Of a stretch of 64,000 nt of DNA, positions 11,672-22,603 are shown one piece after another (position 1 is the stretch's first letter; each line of letters opens with the position of its first letter). Location of the stretch: contig CAKKTI010000087.1 in assembly GCA_920105805.1 (NCBI GenBank), positions 1-64,000 of the forward strand, written 5' to 3'. Position numbers and translations under genes: made by a program. The notes beneath the pieces were generated by a model. That model did no database searches, was not told the origin of the DNA, and worked only from the letters and a program-made list of their open reading frames with translations. This DNA comes from Condylostoma magnum. Its lineage: Eukaryota; Ciliophora; Heterotrichea; Heterotrichida; Condylostomatidae.

Positions 11672-12136
11672 CTACTGGGAAAGAATGAGAGCAATAATGA
11701 GTCCATATAGCCCAAGAGCCTCGGCAAAAATAAGAATGAGGATCATTCCCACAAAAATCTTCTCCTGCTGTGCATTTGCTCTAACCCCAGAGTCTCCAAC
11801 GATTCCAATAGCCATTCCAGCAGCCAGTGAACTGAGACCACAGCACAGTCCTGATGCCAAATGCTTATAGCCGTCATAGTACTTGTAATCAGTGTCGTTA
11901 ATCTTCTGGACTAGAATAACAGCTACAATTAGTCCGTAAATTCCCAAAACTCCAGCCATTACTACAGGAATTATCGACCTCATTATATAATCGGGCTTTA
12001 TTACTCCCATAGAGGAAATTCCTACACCACTTTTTGCAGTACCGTATGCTGCCCCGAGATTGGCAAAGACTAGAGCACTGGTTACTCCCATAAAGCCGAA
12101 GAAAGATTAAGTGTATGCGTCGTTGGTGCCTGACAT
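11672..12136 (-). CDS. ATP6V0C: V-type ATPase proteolipid subunit c
   Basis: 154 residues, normal for the 16-kDa subunit c. It forms the proton-translocating ring of the Vo sector in vacuolar, contractile-vacuole or lysosomal membranes. Four transmembrane helices are clear: [20 protein letters not shown], the [20 protein letters not shown] helix, the [19 protein letters not shown] helix, and [19 protein letters not shown] with the proton-binding Glu in [12 protein letters not shown]. The C-terminus IIALILSQ ends at TAG-TAA (11669-11674) where family members end. Read-through would add an unrelated tail running towards the next gene, so this is good evidence that TAG terminates here. Confidence 0.95.
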
Positions 12137-12299
12137 ATTTTTATAAGGAAATATACACGAAAAATTATACTTGGGTATTGAAAGGTTATTATCGGGGTAA
12201 ATCAAGGATATATTTTCTGTAGGGTATATTTTTTTAGGCTAGTTGAATTAATTTAAACATATAACTGTTAATATTACATAAAACAACAAATATTACTAA

Positions 12300-14660
12300 T
12301 CAACCAAAACTAGTAGTAATATACGCCATACTTTGCTCATCTTGTAGTCGTGAGAAATATTCATTATAATCTAAGCGTAAAAGAAGTTAGCTTAAAGTAC
12401 TATGCTAATTTCTTACGTAAAAACCTTAGTTAGCTCTTTATTACATCTTTGCAGACTTCGAAGTTCCCCCCATACTGCTTAACACATTGAAAACATATAA
12501 TGACTCTTATATAAACTTTTAACGAATTTCAGTAAAATCCTTTCCTACTTCTAAAGATTAGCATAACTCATGACATGTTTTTGAAATTACTTGAATAGCT
12601 CTTACTATTTTAGGAATTAAAAGAAAACATTAGCTTGCTATTCCAGAAATATAAGAATCATGATATCTTTTTACCTCTTCAAAATCAGTAGACTTTTCAA
12701 TTTAATCCCATAGAAGCTTAAACTAAGCAGCTATTACATCTACTTGGAAATAAGCCATAAAATTATCAATAATAAAGTTCATTTGTGCTCTCAAGGCTAA
12801 TTACTTTATTGAATAATCGCTTTTTAGAGCCTAATTCAGCCAATTTCTATGTAAAGTAAATTAAGCTCTTCTTAAAGTAAAAAGAAATCTGAAAAGAGCC
12901 TTGTATTTGTCTAAGACTTAAGGAGTTAATAGTAGATTCAAGGGCCATTATGGCTTATAATCAAAAGTTAGTGAGCTTCAACTATCAAAAACAGCAGGAG
13001 TTGAGCCTAATTTAGCATTAGCAAAACTTCAATTTAATAGTTCAATTGCATACTCTGAGGAAATTCCAACATAAGCAGTGCCACCTATATCTAATTTTAA
13101 CCCTTGTAAATTTATTCTATAATTCAAACACGTGATTTAATCAACTTATACACTTATATCACTTCCCTCGTACAAAATATTAACTTAATGCTCAATACTC
13201 TCAGTATACTAAGAACCTTAGGTTAATTCAATGTTATTTAAAAACAAACTTACTCTGATCAATCCGGCTTGCATGCTAATTGTAACAACTAAGCAATTAG
13301 TTAATTAATAAGGGGATCTAGGAGCATTTTCATGATCACCCGATACTTCAACATCACTTTGAATAATGAAATGAAGTAGAACAGGGGGAGAGCAGTTAAA
13401 CTCAAAAAATGTAGAAAATCCATCATGAATTTACTATTTGTGCTGGTATCAAATAGCTCCGGGGTGGTTACTAATTCTATTGGGGGCTAATCTAATAGAT
13501 TTCTTAGATCTGTTATAATCCCCTAGAAATGAAAGATTCTTGTACTGCATAAAGTTCTTAAACTCAAATCCTGAAATTTTTAGTATCAATTAGAAGTTTT
13601 TCAAGTACTCGTCATCCTCTACTACTGAAGATGCCGTGAGAAAAGGGCCCTCATTCAACTCCATTTCAGCTATCATCGGATTAGGAGGTATTTACATCAT
13701 CTGTTGAGACTCTTCAAGGAAAGTATGGAAAAACTCGCCTCTGCCTAATAAAAAGTAGTTTTTTAAGGACGTAAAATGGCCCATTAAGTCACATTTTATC
13801 ACTATTAAATTCCATAACCTTTTACCTATCGAGCTTTTCATGGATTCAACAGTAGTTGAAATAAAAGAAGGTGTAAAGTTATTAGGTAGTTATTACAACT
13901 GCTTTTAAAACTCTAAAATCTCTTGTTTTGGTATGTTTTTACCTAATACTCTTACAGCTTTTCCTATGAATAAGATCTTTTCTGCTATTTTTGCTGTCAG
14001 AAGAGATTAAGGGATCATTTCGAGGTTTAAAATGAATCTATTAGTTCATTCATCACCTTCTTATTCTATTATAATAAACTCTTGTCATTGATCAGCAAGA
14101 ACTCCGTATAGAATTCAGGATTAGAGTTAATGACAAAAGACTATTACTATTTGACTCTTTATGCTAATCAAATCTTGCCTTAGTGCAGGGTTTTGCTTAT
14201 AATAGTCTAGTATATCTAGTAAGCATACTCCTTTGATATTGTTTTACTAAATGTCTTATAATAACTAGTAAGTGGATTTAATTTTGTCACCGTTTATTTT
14301 ATGTAGAAGAGATGCGATTGTTAAGGTCTTTCCTTGTAGATATTCTTATTCTAATTAGCATATATTCCATCTATACTCATCTGTTATGAATTTTAGTCCT
14401 CTGCATAAAGATTTGATATAAATCCCGTATATATTTTCACCTGATTATTATTTCATAACTCCACTAGTCATTTACCCAAATTTTTGTATAAAAAGCTTTA
14501 CTTTTAAGTAGAATTTTGCAGGAGTTAAGATTTTATTTAGTAAATCCTTCTCAGATTGATTTAGAAATTGAATATCTTCTCTTATGACTAATTGCCCATC
14601 TTTCTATTCAATTATTCCACCTGTGATTCCAAGCAAACCTAATAGTATTTCATGCAGCAT
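12300..14660 (-). CDS. TUBGCP4: Gamma-tubulin complex component 4 with lectin-like insertion
   Basis: 786 residues versus about 667 in human GCP4. The protein follows GCP4 throughout: MLHEILLGLLG, YGIYIKSLCRGL, LEQEYLQG, SWILYGVLADQ, IAEKILFIGKAVR, YFLLGRGEFFHTF, then WPLNLLLTPQVLDKYKALFR, MNFIIDNFMAYFQVDV and the terminal SQLLLRLDYNEYF. GCP4 caps the gamma-tubulin ring complex that nucleates microtubules at basal bodies. An extra block at about residues 395-540 looks like a ConA-like beta-sandwich (GAIWYQHKQQIHDGFSTFFE, then LHFIIQSD and LDIGGTAYVGISS). Conserved Trp residues are TGA codons. Ends at TGA 12300-12302. Start ATG aligns with the family start. Confidence 0.93.
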
Positions 14661-14868
14661 TTTTAATTATAATTCCCGGTAATAAAAAGAAGCTTAATAG
14701 AGTTAAAGATGTAATTTAAAAGCTATAATAAATCTAGTTACCTAAGCTAATAAATGATTATGCTTTGATTATTCTTTAGTTATGAAAACATTATATAAAT
14801 TTAACTTTTACTAAAGCATTTAACTATCCAATTATAAATAGACTCATTTTCCATTAATTTAATCTAAA

Positions 14869-17088
14869 CTAATAATCAGAATAATGAAATAGATCATTAT
14901 TTTGTTCATCTCTGATTAAAAACTCCCTTGATACCAAATTTTCGATTCTCTTTTTGATTTCTGAAATTGTAGGCTAGAATGACTGGATACTTTGGAGTAT
15001 TTATACAAAATCATTAAACAAAACTTATCTTCTTTCTTTGGCTATTTTGATAATATGTGAATCAAGTATATACTTATTTTCTACGTCTAACTATTTGGTT
15101 TATCTTGTAACTTAAGTTTGTTTCTATCTTGGTAAATATTCTACTATTTTCTTAGGAAATTTAAAATCGAAGTTAATTTATAGCATTTCTGTATTTTCTA
15201 GTCTTTTCCCTCTGCTTTACTTCAATAATATCGGCATTTTGGGGTTAAATAGGTTTATAATCTAACTTTTTAGAACATTTTCAGGTAATTACAATACATT
15301 CATAATGTCGTAAAATGTAATATTATCACTGTTATTAAATAAATCTAATGCTGCAAATTATAAAGGAGTTGCATGAAGAATGTACTTCTTATCAGTATTA
15401 AACAACACATTTACTTCTACTTTCCCGATATTATAAACCCAATTAACCTTCCTCCTGAAAAACACACTTTAGTAATAATCCTCGAATCTTTCTGTAATTT
15501 CTTTTAATTAATACGGAGGACTCATAAACTCAGGCTTAGGAAAAGGCCAACAACTATCTCTAATCAAAGTTAGCTCTAATATATCTGAATCAAATCTTAG
15601 GCCCTGGCCTTGAGCATAGTTAACAAAATTCTCTTGTATATTCCTAGAAATATTCATATCTCCCATTAAGTTTTAAATTTTAAACAAAGAATTTTGGCCA
15701 AATTCATTTTTAAATTACTGGAAGATCAAATGTTCTGCCTCTTCCGGAACATAGGTTTAGTTAATTTTTCTTATTACCAACTCACGAGCATAGCAATTTA
15801 ACAGAACATCTCTATCTCGAACTTATATCATTAATTGCGCTATATCACTTATTTCATCTAATAGCTAGTTTAAATCTTATTAATTTCCTTCCTATTGCAG
15901 TTTTGAGTTGCAAAATTAAGTAAGTTTTTATGGTAGATTAGGAATAAGATTAAAAGTAGCTTGGAAGGCTTGATTCTTAACATTTTTTACTTCTCCGTCA
16001 TCCATACAACATTGTAGTATAACCATTTAAACTTGTTATTGATACAGAATAATATCCTCAAACATTTAAAAGATTTGCTCATTTTGATGTTCAATTATAT
16101 GATTCATATTTTCTCTAATGCTTTTCTCCCAAATATCTAAGAAAATCTTCTTTGTTTTTTTATTATCTTTAAGCAATAAGAATAACTTTTTAATTCTTTC
16201 CTAGTTCTATATAGAAAATAGATCAGTCCCAATTTAATCTACAATTGCATCAATTCTGGATTCATTTGCTTTAATCCAGAAACGATTAATGATGCTTTTC
16301 TGTTCATCATTAGTTTTCTCAATCAAAAATAGATTTGAGATTTAATTTTCTACATTTAAATAATTTCCAACTTGATCTAGAAACATCAAAGGATCATTTT
16401 AATCTTAGAACTATGCAGAAACAACTTAGAAGTATTCTCTAGTTTCAGTTAGAAATCGTGATGCAAATCTATCATACCAGCCTAGACTCTCGCTAAAATC
16501 TCCAATAATATTGATTAAATTGTCTTCTTTTCTTATCATCTAGGGATTCTGCAGTTAAGTTATATACAAAGACTTACAAGCATCTGAGATATAACTGCTA
16601 TTAGGAGGATCATTTTATCTGTATTAAGCAACTACGTTACAAAGTGATCCAATTATAGCTTCGGGGAACTGTGCCAAGCAATGCTGATCAAAAGTTCTTA
16701 AGCCATCAATTACAAAAGGCTGTTAATTTTAGAAGTCTTAGCAGTCTTACTCTACATAGCTAAATACCTTTTATAGTTAGAAAAGAGTTAATTTGTAAAT
16801 ATTCCAATAATATCCTAATCATTCTAACAATTAAGCCCCATCTTTCCCTTGTAGCTATGGTGTTATTTCATGTTCAATGAATTGCTTTAATGTGTTTATA
16901 TAGGATTATTTTGCATCCATTCAGTTTTTATCTGCATCGAATATATTTCTTAATTCATTATAAAGTTGCATTATCTTACCTATCTAGGCTAGGATGAAAA
17001 ATCCTGAGCTTTTTTACTCATTTAGAGATGTAATTACTAATTCATTGTATAATTTCTACTAAAAGACTTCAAATGATTCTGGTTTCAT
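14869..17088 (-). CDS. Cullin-family ubiquitin ligase scaffold
   Basis: 739 residues, the usual cullin length. Cullins scaffold RING-type E3 ligases: the N-terminal repeats bind the substrate adaptor, the C-terminus binds Rbx1. The cullin-homology region is recognisable (FQQFKNEFGQNSLFKIQNLM followed by DMNISRNIQ; RDSCWPFP; FEDYYQSVFFRRKVNWVYNIG). The C-terminal winged helix carries the neddylation segment DSHIIKIAKERRQVLFNDFV (family IVRIMKxRK) with the acceptor Lys in place, then IKKRIENLVSREFLIRD and HYSDYQ-like end. Which cullin (CUL1/3/4) could not be decided. Ends at TAG 14869-14871; the canonical YxYxA ending is replaced by YSDY. Confidence 0.9.
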
Positions 17089-17124
17089 ATTTATTATTTA
17101 GATATAAAGTAAATTAAGTTTCTA

Positions 17125-17586
17125 TCAGTCTGGCACTGCGGTATGTTAATTTTCACTCCTTTATTGCTGTATTTACGTAAAACTAGCCTCTTTTTCTACT
17201 ATTGTGTCATTGGAACTGGAGATATTGATCTTTGTTTTATAACTTTTGGCTGAGATCTTAAGAGAAATAAATCTAAGGCCTTTTAAAACACTTATTTTGA
17301 AGAATTTCTATCACTAACTATTTGTTTTATTTCCTAATCATTCAATTATAAGCTCTTTTTCTTTTTCGGGAGTATAGGCAGGCTTAATTTAGCACTTTTG
17401 CTTCTTTGCTATTATCATAGCAAATGATTAGATTAAGTGTAAAGACTTTTAAAGCATGTTAAGGTTACCTTGTTTAATTACCTATTGAGATTTTTGTTTT
17501 AACGCTCTCTTCTTTGAAATAAATACTACATGTTATTCATATATATTACGCAGAATTTCAGGAATCATAGCATAGAACTAAACCAT
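17125..17586 (-). CDS. Small basic hypothetical protein
   Basis: About 153 residues, not recognised. It begins MVQFYAMIPEILRNIYEQHV and is Lys/Gln/Ser-rich and mostly helical by composition, with KPAYTPEKEKELIIEWLGNK in the middle (Trp read from TGA). Same strand and only 36 bp upstream of the cullin start. The stop may be TGA 17125-17127 or a TAA four codons earlier. The only support is ATG placement and composition compatible with coding. Confidence 0.4.
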
Positions 17587-17850
17587 AAGTAACAATTTCA
17601 CATATCAATAACGGTTGATACACTTAAGACAACTATTAATTGATTTTCTTTATGTTTTACATTAATATACACAATTTCATAAAATACTTGTTTAATACAC
17701 TAAACACATTAACAGCTCACATATAAACCCCTCAATTTTACTTAATCCATTTACAACAACTTTAAACTAGCCTTGATACATTTACCGGTAAAATCCATAT
17801 TGGTGCATTAGAAAGCTAATCAAACTAATTTTGCAATTTAGTAATTAAAG

Positions 17851-18816
17851 ATGAGTTTTTTCCAATCCAGCTACAATCCATATGACAGTATATAGTCCAT
17901 CAACAACTTAGATACATACTAAGCCTCAACAGCTGATGCACTTAGCAACCTTGTCGACAATGTTAATAATTTAGTATAAAACCTAAAACAGCCCCCGGAT
18001 ATGAAAATTTTAAAACAAAGTAAGTTTTACAAAGATTTAAACAGAGAAGAAACTAATGCAGTTACTCAGAACTTAAGGGAAATCTAAGCGTCGATTAATT
18101 AAATAGCTCAGGAGTACTAAATTCAGTATTCTCCAAATACCCCTCCCATTTTAAGATCTAAGTACCAATAATCTTAACTAATCGCACCTCAGACTAAAAA
18201 ACTAGTTACATCGTTTCAGCTTTCAAGCACAAGAATGGTAGATAATAGGAGATATGTCAGGGATTATCAAGAAAGGGATGAGTATGAAAGCAATGTGGAT
18301 GATTCTTGTATATAAATAGGAACTGTGTTTGATTGTTTAGATAATGCAGCGTAAGTTTTCAATGACTATGCACTGGCAGCTGGGTTTAATATATGCAAAG
18401 GAAATAGTAAAAAAGATGTTTATCAAGAGTATGCTTGTTCTGCTAGAGGTAAGGTAAGAGTAAGAAAAATATCGGATTAGGTTAAAAGAAGAAACAGGAA
18501 AAGTATTAAAAAATCGTGTAAATGTCACATTATTTTACGTAAGAAAATTGACCAGTGGGTAATTACAACTAGGAGGTTATCACATACGCATTTATTAATG
18601 GATGAAAATCAAATTAAATGATCAGCTAAAAATAGGTACATACCTGATGAAATTAAACAAAAAGCAATTGAAATGTATTAGTAAGGAGAAGCTCCTGCTA
18701 AAATACAATACATGTTTGAAAATGATCTAGGGGATCAATGCACTTGGAGTATGAAAGATCTTTATAATATGCTTTATAGACATTCATCAAAAGGAATTGA
18801 GGATTATAATAATTGA
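17851..18816 (+). CDS. FAR1-type DNA-binding domain protein
   Basis: 321 residues. Residues ~155-260 match the FAR1 DNA-binding domain (WRKY-GCM1 zinc-finger superfamily): GTVFDCLDNAAQVFNDYALA, AAGFNICKGNSKKDVY, YACSARGK, then KKSCKCHIILRKK, QWVITTRR and LSHTHLL, giving the C...C...H...H zinc set. In plants and ciliates this domain derives from MULE transposases. Here there is no transposase DDE core or SWIM zinc finger, so it is probably a domesticated transcription factor. The N-terminal ~140 residues are Gln/Asn/Ser-rich linker. The tail has a short helical segment (ENDLGDQCTWSMKDLYNMLY). Terminates at TGA 18814-18816; an internal TGA reads as Trp (KWSAKN). Confidence 0.8.
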
Positions 18817-18840
18817 ATTTTTGCTTTACTATATATGCAT

Positions 18841-18951
18841 TCATTTATTTTAGGATTCATCTAATATTAGTATACAATAATTATCTATCAAATACGTCTT
18901 TTTATCTGCAACAACTACCTTAAGCTTAATAAGTTCATTCTCTTAACTCAT
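18841..18951 (-). CDS. Possible 36-residue peptide
   Basis: Reads MSQENELIKLKVVVADKKTY followed by a short hydrophobic/acidic end, to TGA 18841-18843. The composition looks coding, but it is very short, and a neighbouring frame upstream also looks helical (QVYDQINELRE), so this may be the tail of a larger gene with an unseen frame change. It lies in the gap between the FAR1 gene and the histidine phosphatase gene. Confidence 0.22.
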
Positions 18952-19070
18952 TAATTTGATCATATACTTGAGTCTTAAACTAGATGATATGGTAAAATAT
19001 ACTCTTCATGATATCAAACATCCATTTTTTAAAAATCTCTTTAACCCAAATATTAAAAATAAAAACCTAT

Positions 19071-19736
19071 ATGGAGCTCTACATAACACGCCATGGTTAG
19101 ACAATTGGAAATGTATAGCGTATTTTACAGGGCTAATAACCAGGATAACTAACAAACCTTGGAATATAACAAGCTTAATTACTAGGCTAAAGACTCTAAA
19201 ATGTTTAGTTTACTGCAATTTTCTGCAGTGATTTACAAAGATGCAGAGATACTCTTGAGTAACTACTAATGATATAGCCTAACTAGAATGTAGTATACGA
19301 CCCAAGACTAAGAGAGAAATCAGCTGGTGTGTTAGAAGGGTAGCCTTTGGGTACAACTGATAGATTAGCGAGGGAGGCGGGAATACCTAAAAGAGAATTT
19401 AGGCCGGATGCAGGAGAAGCCTGAGCTGATGTTTTTGATAGGGCTAAGAGCTTCCTAGACGATGTCATTGCTTAGTATATACAGGAGTAATAAGCAAGGA
19501 TCTTAGTAGTTAGCCATGGAGGATGGATAATGGAGTTTTTAAATGTTATAAGAAGTTTGAGAGGTGTAAGTCCTGTATATGCTAATATTTCTAAAAATAC
19601 GGCTGTTTATATACTAAAAATTTAGATGTAATAGGGAAAAATTGCAATTAACACTGTTTTAGATAATGATATCCAGCATTTAGAGTAGATACAAAGAGGG
19701 AAGAAAATGCAGAGTAAAAAAGGTAAGAAAAAATGA
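19071..19736 (+). CDS. Histidine phosphatase, TIGAR/phosphoglycerate mutase-like
   Basis: 221 residues. It starts MELYITRHGQTIGNVQ, giving the phospho-acceptor His of the RHG motif at residue 8, then LQGQQPGQLTNLG, FTAIFCSDLQRCRDTLEQ, DPRLREKSAGVLEGQ, and the second catalytic His in VVSHGGWIMEFLN (about residue 149). All core catalytic residues (two His, two Arg, Glu) are present. The overall pattern is that of TIGAR-like fructose-2,6-bisphosphatases in the branch 2/phosphoglycerate mutase superfamily. The actual substrate is unknown. A Lys-rich tail ends at TGA 19734-19736. Trp in EAWADVF comes from TGA. Confidence 0.88.
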
Positions 19737-19894
19737 TAATTTAATATTTTGTGTATTTTTGGTTAAATATAACATATGACTTGTATAATACTATTTAATC
19801 AAGACGACAATTTGCCTTAAGTATCCATATAATAACACACTCCTTATACCTAAAAAATAAATAACTACTTTCCTTTACTCTTATATATTAAACT

Positions 19895-21034
19895 ATGGAA
19901 GCTGATCAAACCAACCTAAGTTCTCCTAAATTTTATGAGGACAACAATGAAGATATTAATTATATTGCTAACGACGTTCAAATGGGTCACAAAGTAGAAG
20001 GTGAAATAATAGAAATGAATTACTAATCACAGCAAGAAGTACAATACGAATTACAACGGTTACAGGGCATAAGACCCATGGATTAAGAAGATGATTAAGG
20101 TAAAATCAAAGCTTATAAAATTGCAAAATCATCCATACCATCTAGTGATACAAGTAAATTTATAGTAAAACCTCGGTTTGACGAGAAAATACTAGCCTAA
20201 GGGCTCAGAAATAAAATAGTAAACTATAAACAGAAAGAAATAAAAAAGGAGCCAATAGAAGTATACGAGGTAACTCTTTATAACCTAAACAAAAGGTTCA
20301 ATGCTGACATGCAAGGATAAGACATAAGCTTTGCATGCTTGGATGATATTCATCATATAATATAATTAAAGAGAAATGAAGATGAGTTAGATCCTAAAAG
20401 TGTAAATGATTTAAACCGTAACTTAGAAAATGTGCTATAGTCAAACCCGAGTGTTTTAATGGAGTACAACTTATTCAAAGACTGTCTTGATCTTTTGTCG
20501 GCTCTGGTGATAAAATGGAAGATTGTGTCAATAGACAGTTACTACTATAGAATAACTGGAAGAGGACTAAACGTGAAGATGCTGGATCTGGAAGTGATGA
20601 ATTAAAACATATTTACATTAGAGACTATGTGATTTTCCATAATGGCACATAATCCTCCCCTAAACCGATACTTGGATGATACAATAAAGCAGTATGCTTA
20701 TCTATTGCAAAGAGTAGCTCTAGATACTATGCACTATATGCTGAGAATGAATGACATTGATTTTAAGGCATATCCGAGTATAGAAGGACTGATTTCAGCT
20801 AAAAAGCCTAAACTTTAGTAATTGAAGGGATACCAACCGGATTATCATGCAGAAGTAATCGAGTACTAAAGACTAAAACAACCTACTGGATGCATGGCAA
20901 AGTGTTTCAAGACTCCGGGGTAAGCCAAGGCTGTGAGATTATAAGAGATGCTCGTGGATCTAGAAATGGCATATAGGTCCTTTGAAAGATCTCTTATTGG
21001 GTATATGCTAGTGGCTGTTGGGAAAAATGATTGA
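19895..21034 (+). CDS. Hypothetical globular protein
   Basis: 379 residues, not recognised. The N-terminal ~130 residues are acidic and Gln-rich, probably disordered. The remaining part is globular and Leu/Asp-rich (MEYNLFKDCLDLLSALVIKW; NRYLDDTIKQYAYLLQRVAL; MLVDLEMAYRSFERSLIGY). No signal peptide or membrane segment. One internal TGA reads as Trp (METM-W-FSIM region, about residue 249). Terminal TGA followed directly by TAG (21032-21037). It sits convergently to the zinc-ribbon/kinase block with a 94-bp gap. Confidence 0.55.
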
Positions 21035-21128
21035 TAGTTTAATTATTCACTTTTTATCAATATTACGTAAATCAGTCTGTAATACATTTAACCTTTAAAG
21101 CAACAATATAGAGATAAATTTTATAAAA

Positions 21129-21452
21129 CTAACGCGATAGAAGGGAAACCGATCCACAGTGAGCACATCCTAAAGCCAATGAATTAGCAACTCCTCTATG
21201 GAAAGTTCTACAATGCCTGCATCTAAACAAAATGTACTCTGTAGTTGGAGACCATAAAGTAGTTCCATTTGGTTTTCTACATACAGAGCAAGTAATAGTT
21301 TCTTGAGATTTCTCGTAAATAAGTCTAGTATTACAGTTCCAACATCTAATATAGGCCTATATAAAAATTACAGTTTCATCAGGTTTTACTTTAATAGCTA
21401 AATGTTAGTTTCCGGTGGGAGGATTTACTAATATAAATTCGTTTGATTCCAT
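21129..21452 (-). CDS. Small LSD1-like zinc-ribbon protein
   Basis: 107 residues. It contains three CxxC/CxxH pairs: RCWNCNTRLIYEKSQETITC followed by SVC (LSD1-type CxxC...L.Y...CxxC ribbon), then FRCRHCRTFHRG and GCAHCGSVSLLSR. Such LSD1-type fingers mediate protein or DNA contacts in plant and ciliate regulators; no target can be inferred. Start ATG is one base after the proposed TAA stop of the upstream kinase gene. Ends TAG 21129-21131. Confidence 0.7.
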
Positions 21453-21453
21453 T

Positions 21454-22473
21454 TTAATTACTAAACCAAGGATGGGCCAGAATATCAGTTGTTGTTGGTC
21501 TTTAACTTGGCACGTACTTCAGTATAGATTAAATGAGCAGTTTTGCATCATGCGAAAGTCCTGATGGTATGTTGTAGTTGCATTTTATTATACGCTGATT
21601 TATCTATTAGTGCGTAACACCTCCGAAGGGTAAATAACCGGTTAGCATTCTGTATAAAATAACCCCTAGGGATCATACGTCGGATTTAAATACATTATAA
21701 GGCTTTCCTTCTATTATTTCTGGAGGCGAGTATAATGTTGTTCCCTGGAATCTAGATGAAGTATCTTTTTTCTTGTATATTCCTGAGAACCCAAAATCTA
21801 TTATCTTTATTTAGCCTTGACTTGAAAACATTACATTTTCACATTTTAAATCCCTATGGCATATTTGATTATTGTGGAGATAATTGACCCCTGTTGCTAT
21901 TTATTAAAATATTTCCTTACATCTGCTTTCTATTAACTTGTTCTCTGGCTGGTCAATAAGAAACTTTTCTAGTGTATTTAAGTAAAAGTCCATAACTATA
22001 TATACTTTTGTGTCGGTTTCATGAACTCCTATTAGTTTTACTATGTACTAATTATTTACATATTTCATTACCTGTATCTCTTTTAGCATTTCTTTGTATC
22101 TTCTCGCGTATTTTACTGTGAATTTATCATAAATCTTGCATACTACTTTCTCTTTTGTTATAACATCGACTCCCAATTAGATTGTACTAAATTGTTATTA
22201 GGCTAGTATACAAATAATGTTATATCGATCAATTGAGAAGAAGTTGCTTCTGTAAGATGATAGCTTTACAGGAGAATTTGATTCACTTTAAACTGAAGGT
22301 CTTTTAGCTAAAGGAGTGTTTGATCATTTTCTTTTCTTTGTAAAAATATGAGAGGATCGAAGTATCGGCTAGGGAGAGTTTTAATTTCTTATTGTTCTAT
22401 TCTATGGAAGCTCAGTTAGATATCGTCTTCTTTTAATCTTTATCTGCTTAGTTATATGTAATCTAGTTGACAT
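21454..22473 (-). CDS. Serine/threonine protein kinase
   Basis: 339 residues. A basic Ser/Arg-rich N-terminus of about 80 residues precedes a complete kinase domain: VVCKIYDK (ATP Lys), CHRDLKCENVMF (catalytic loop), IIDFGFSGIY (DFG), GTTLYSPPEII (activation/APE segment with PPE), SDVWSLGVILYRMLTG (the Trp is TGA 21673-21675) and the subdomain XI Arg in SQRPTT. The glycine loop is degenerate (ILAQQQFSTIQLG), lacking GxGxxG, so activity may be altered. The type is CAMK/SNF1-like by HRDLKxEN and DFGFS. TAA stop at 21454-21456 touches the ATG of the downstream zinc-ribbon gene. Confidence 0.88.
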
Positions 22474-22603
22474 TTTTTAAGAGGATTGAATATAGTAGTA
22501 TTGAAGTAGAAATGTTTATTTAGTAGATTTAGGTTAGAGATGTATTATTATTCTTTACCAGTATAGCAAATAAACCTCTAAATATAAATGAATGATATTG
22601 TTA

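Noticed and set aside
11470-11727. Minus-strand ORF spanning the V-ATPase end
   Set aside because: It joins the V-ATPase tail region in another frame to the start of the PB1 gene; the real PB1 ATG is 11545-11547.
19140-19180. Suspected frameshift in the histidine phosphatase gene
   Set aside because: Re-reading the bases gave one continuous frame from ATG 19071 to TGA 19734-19736.
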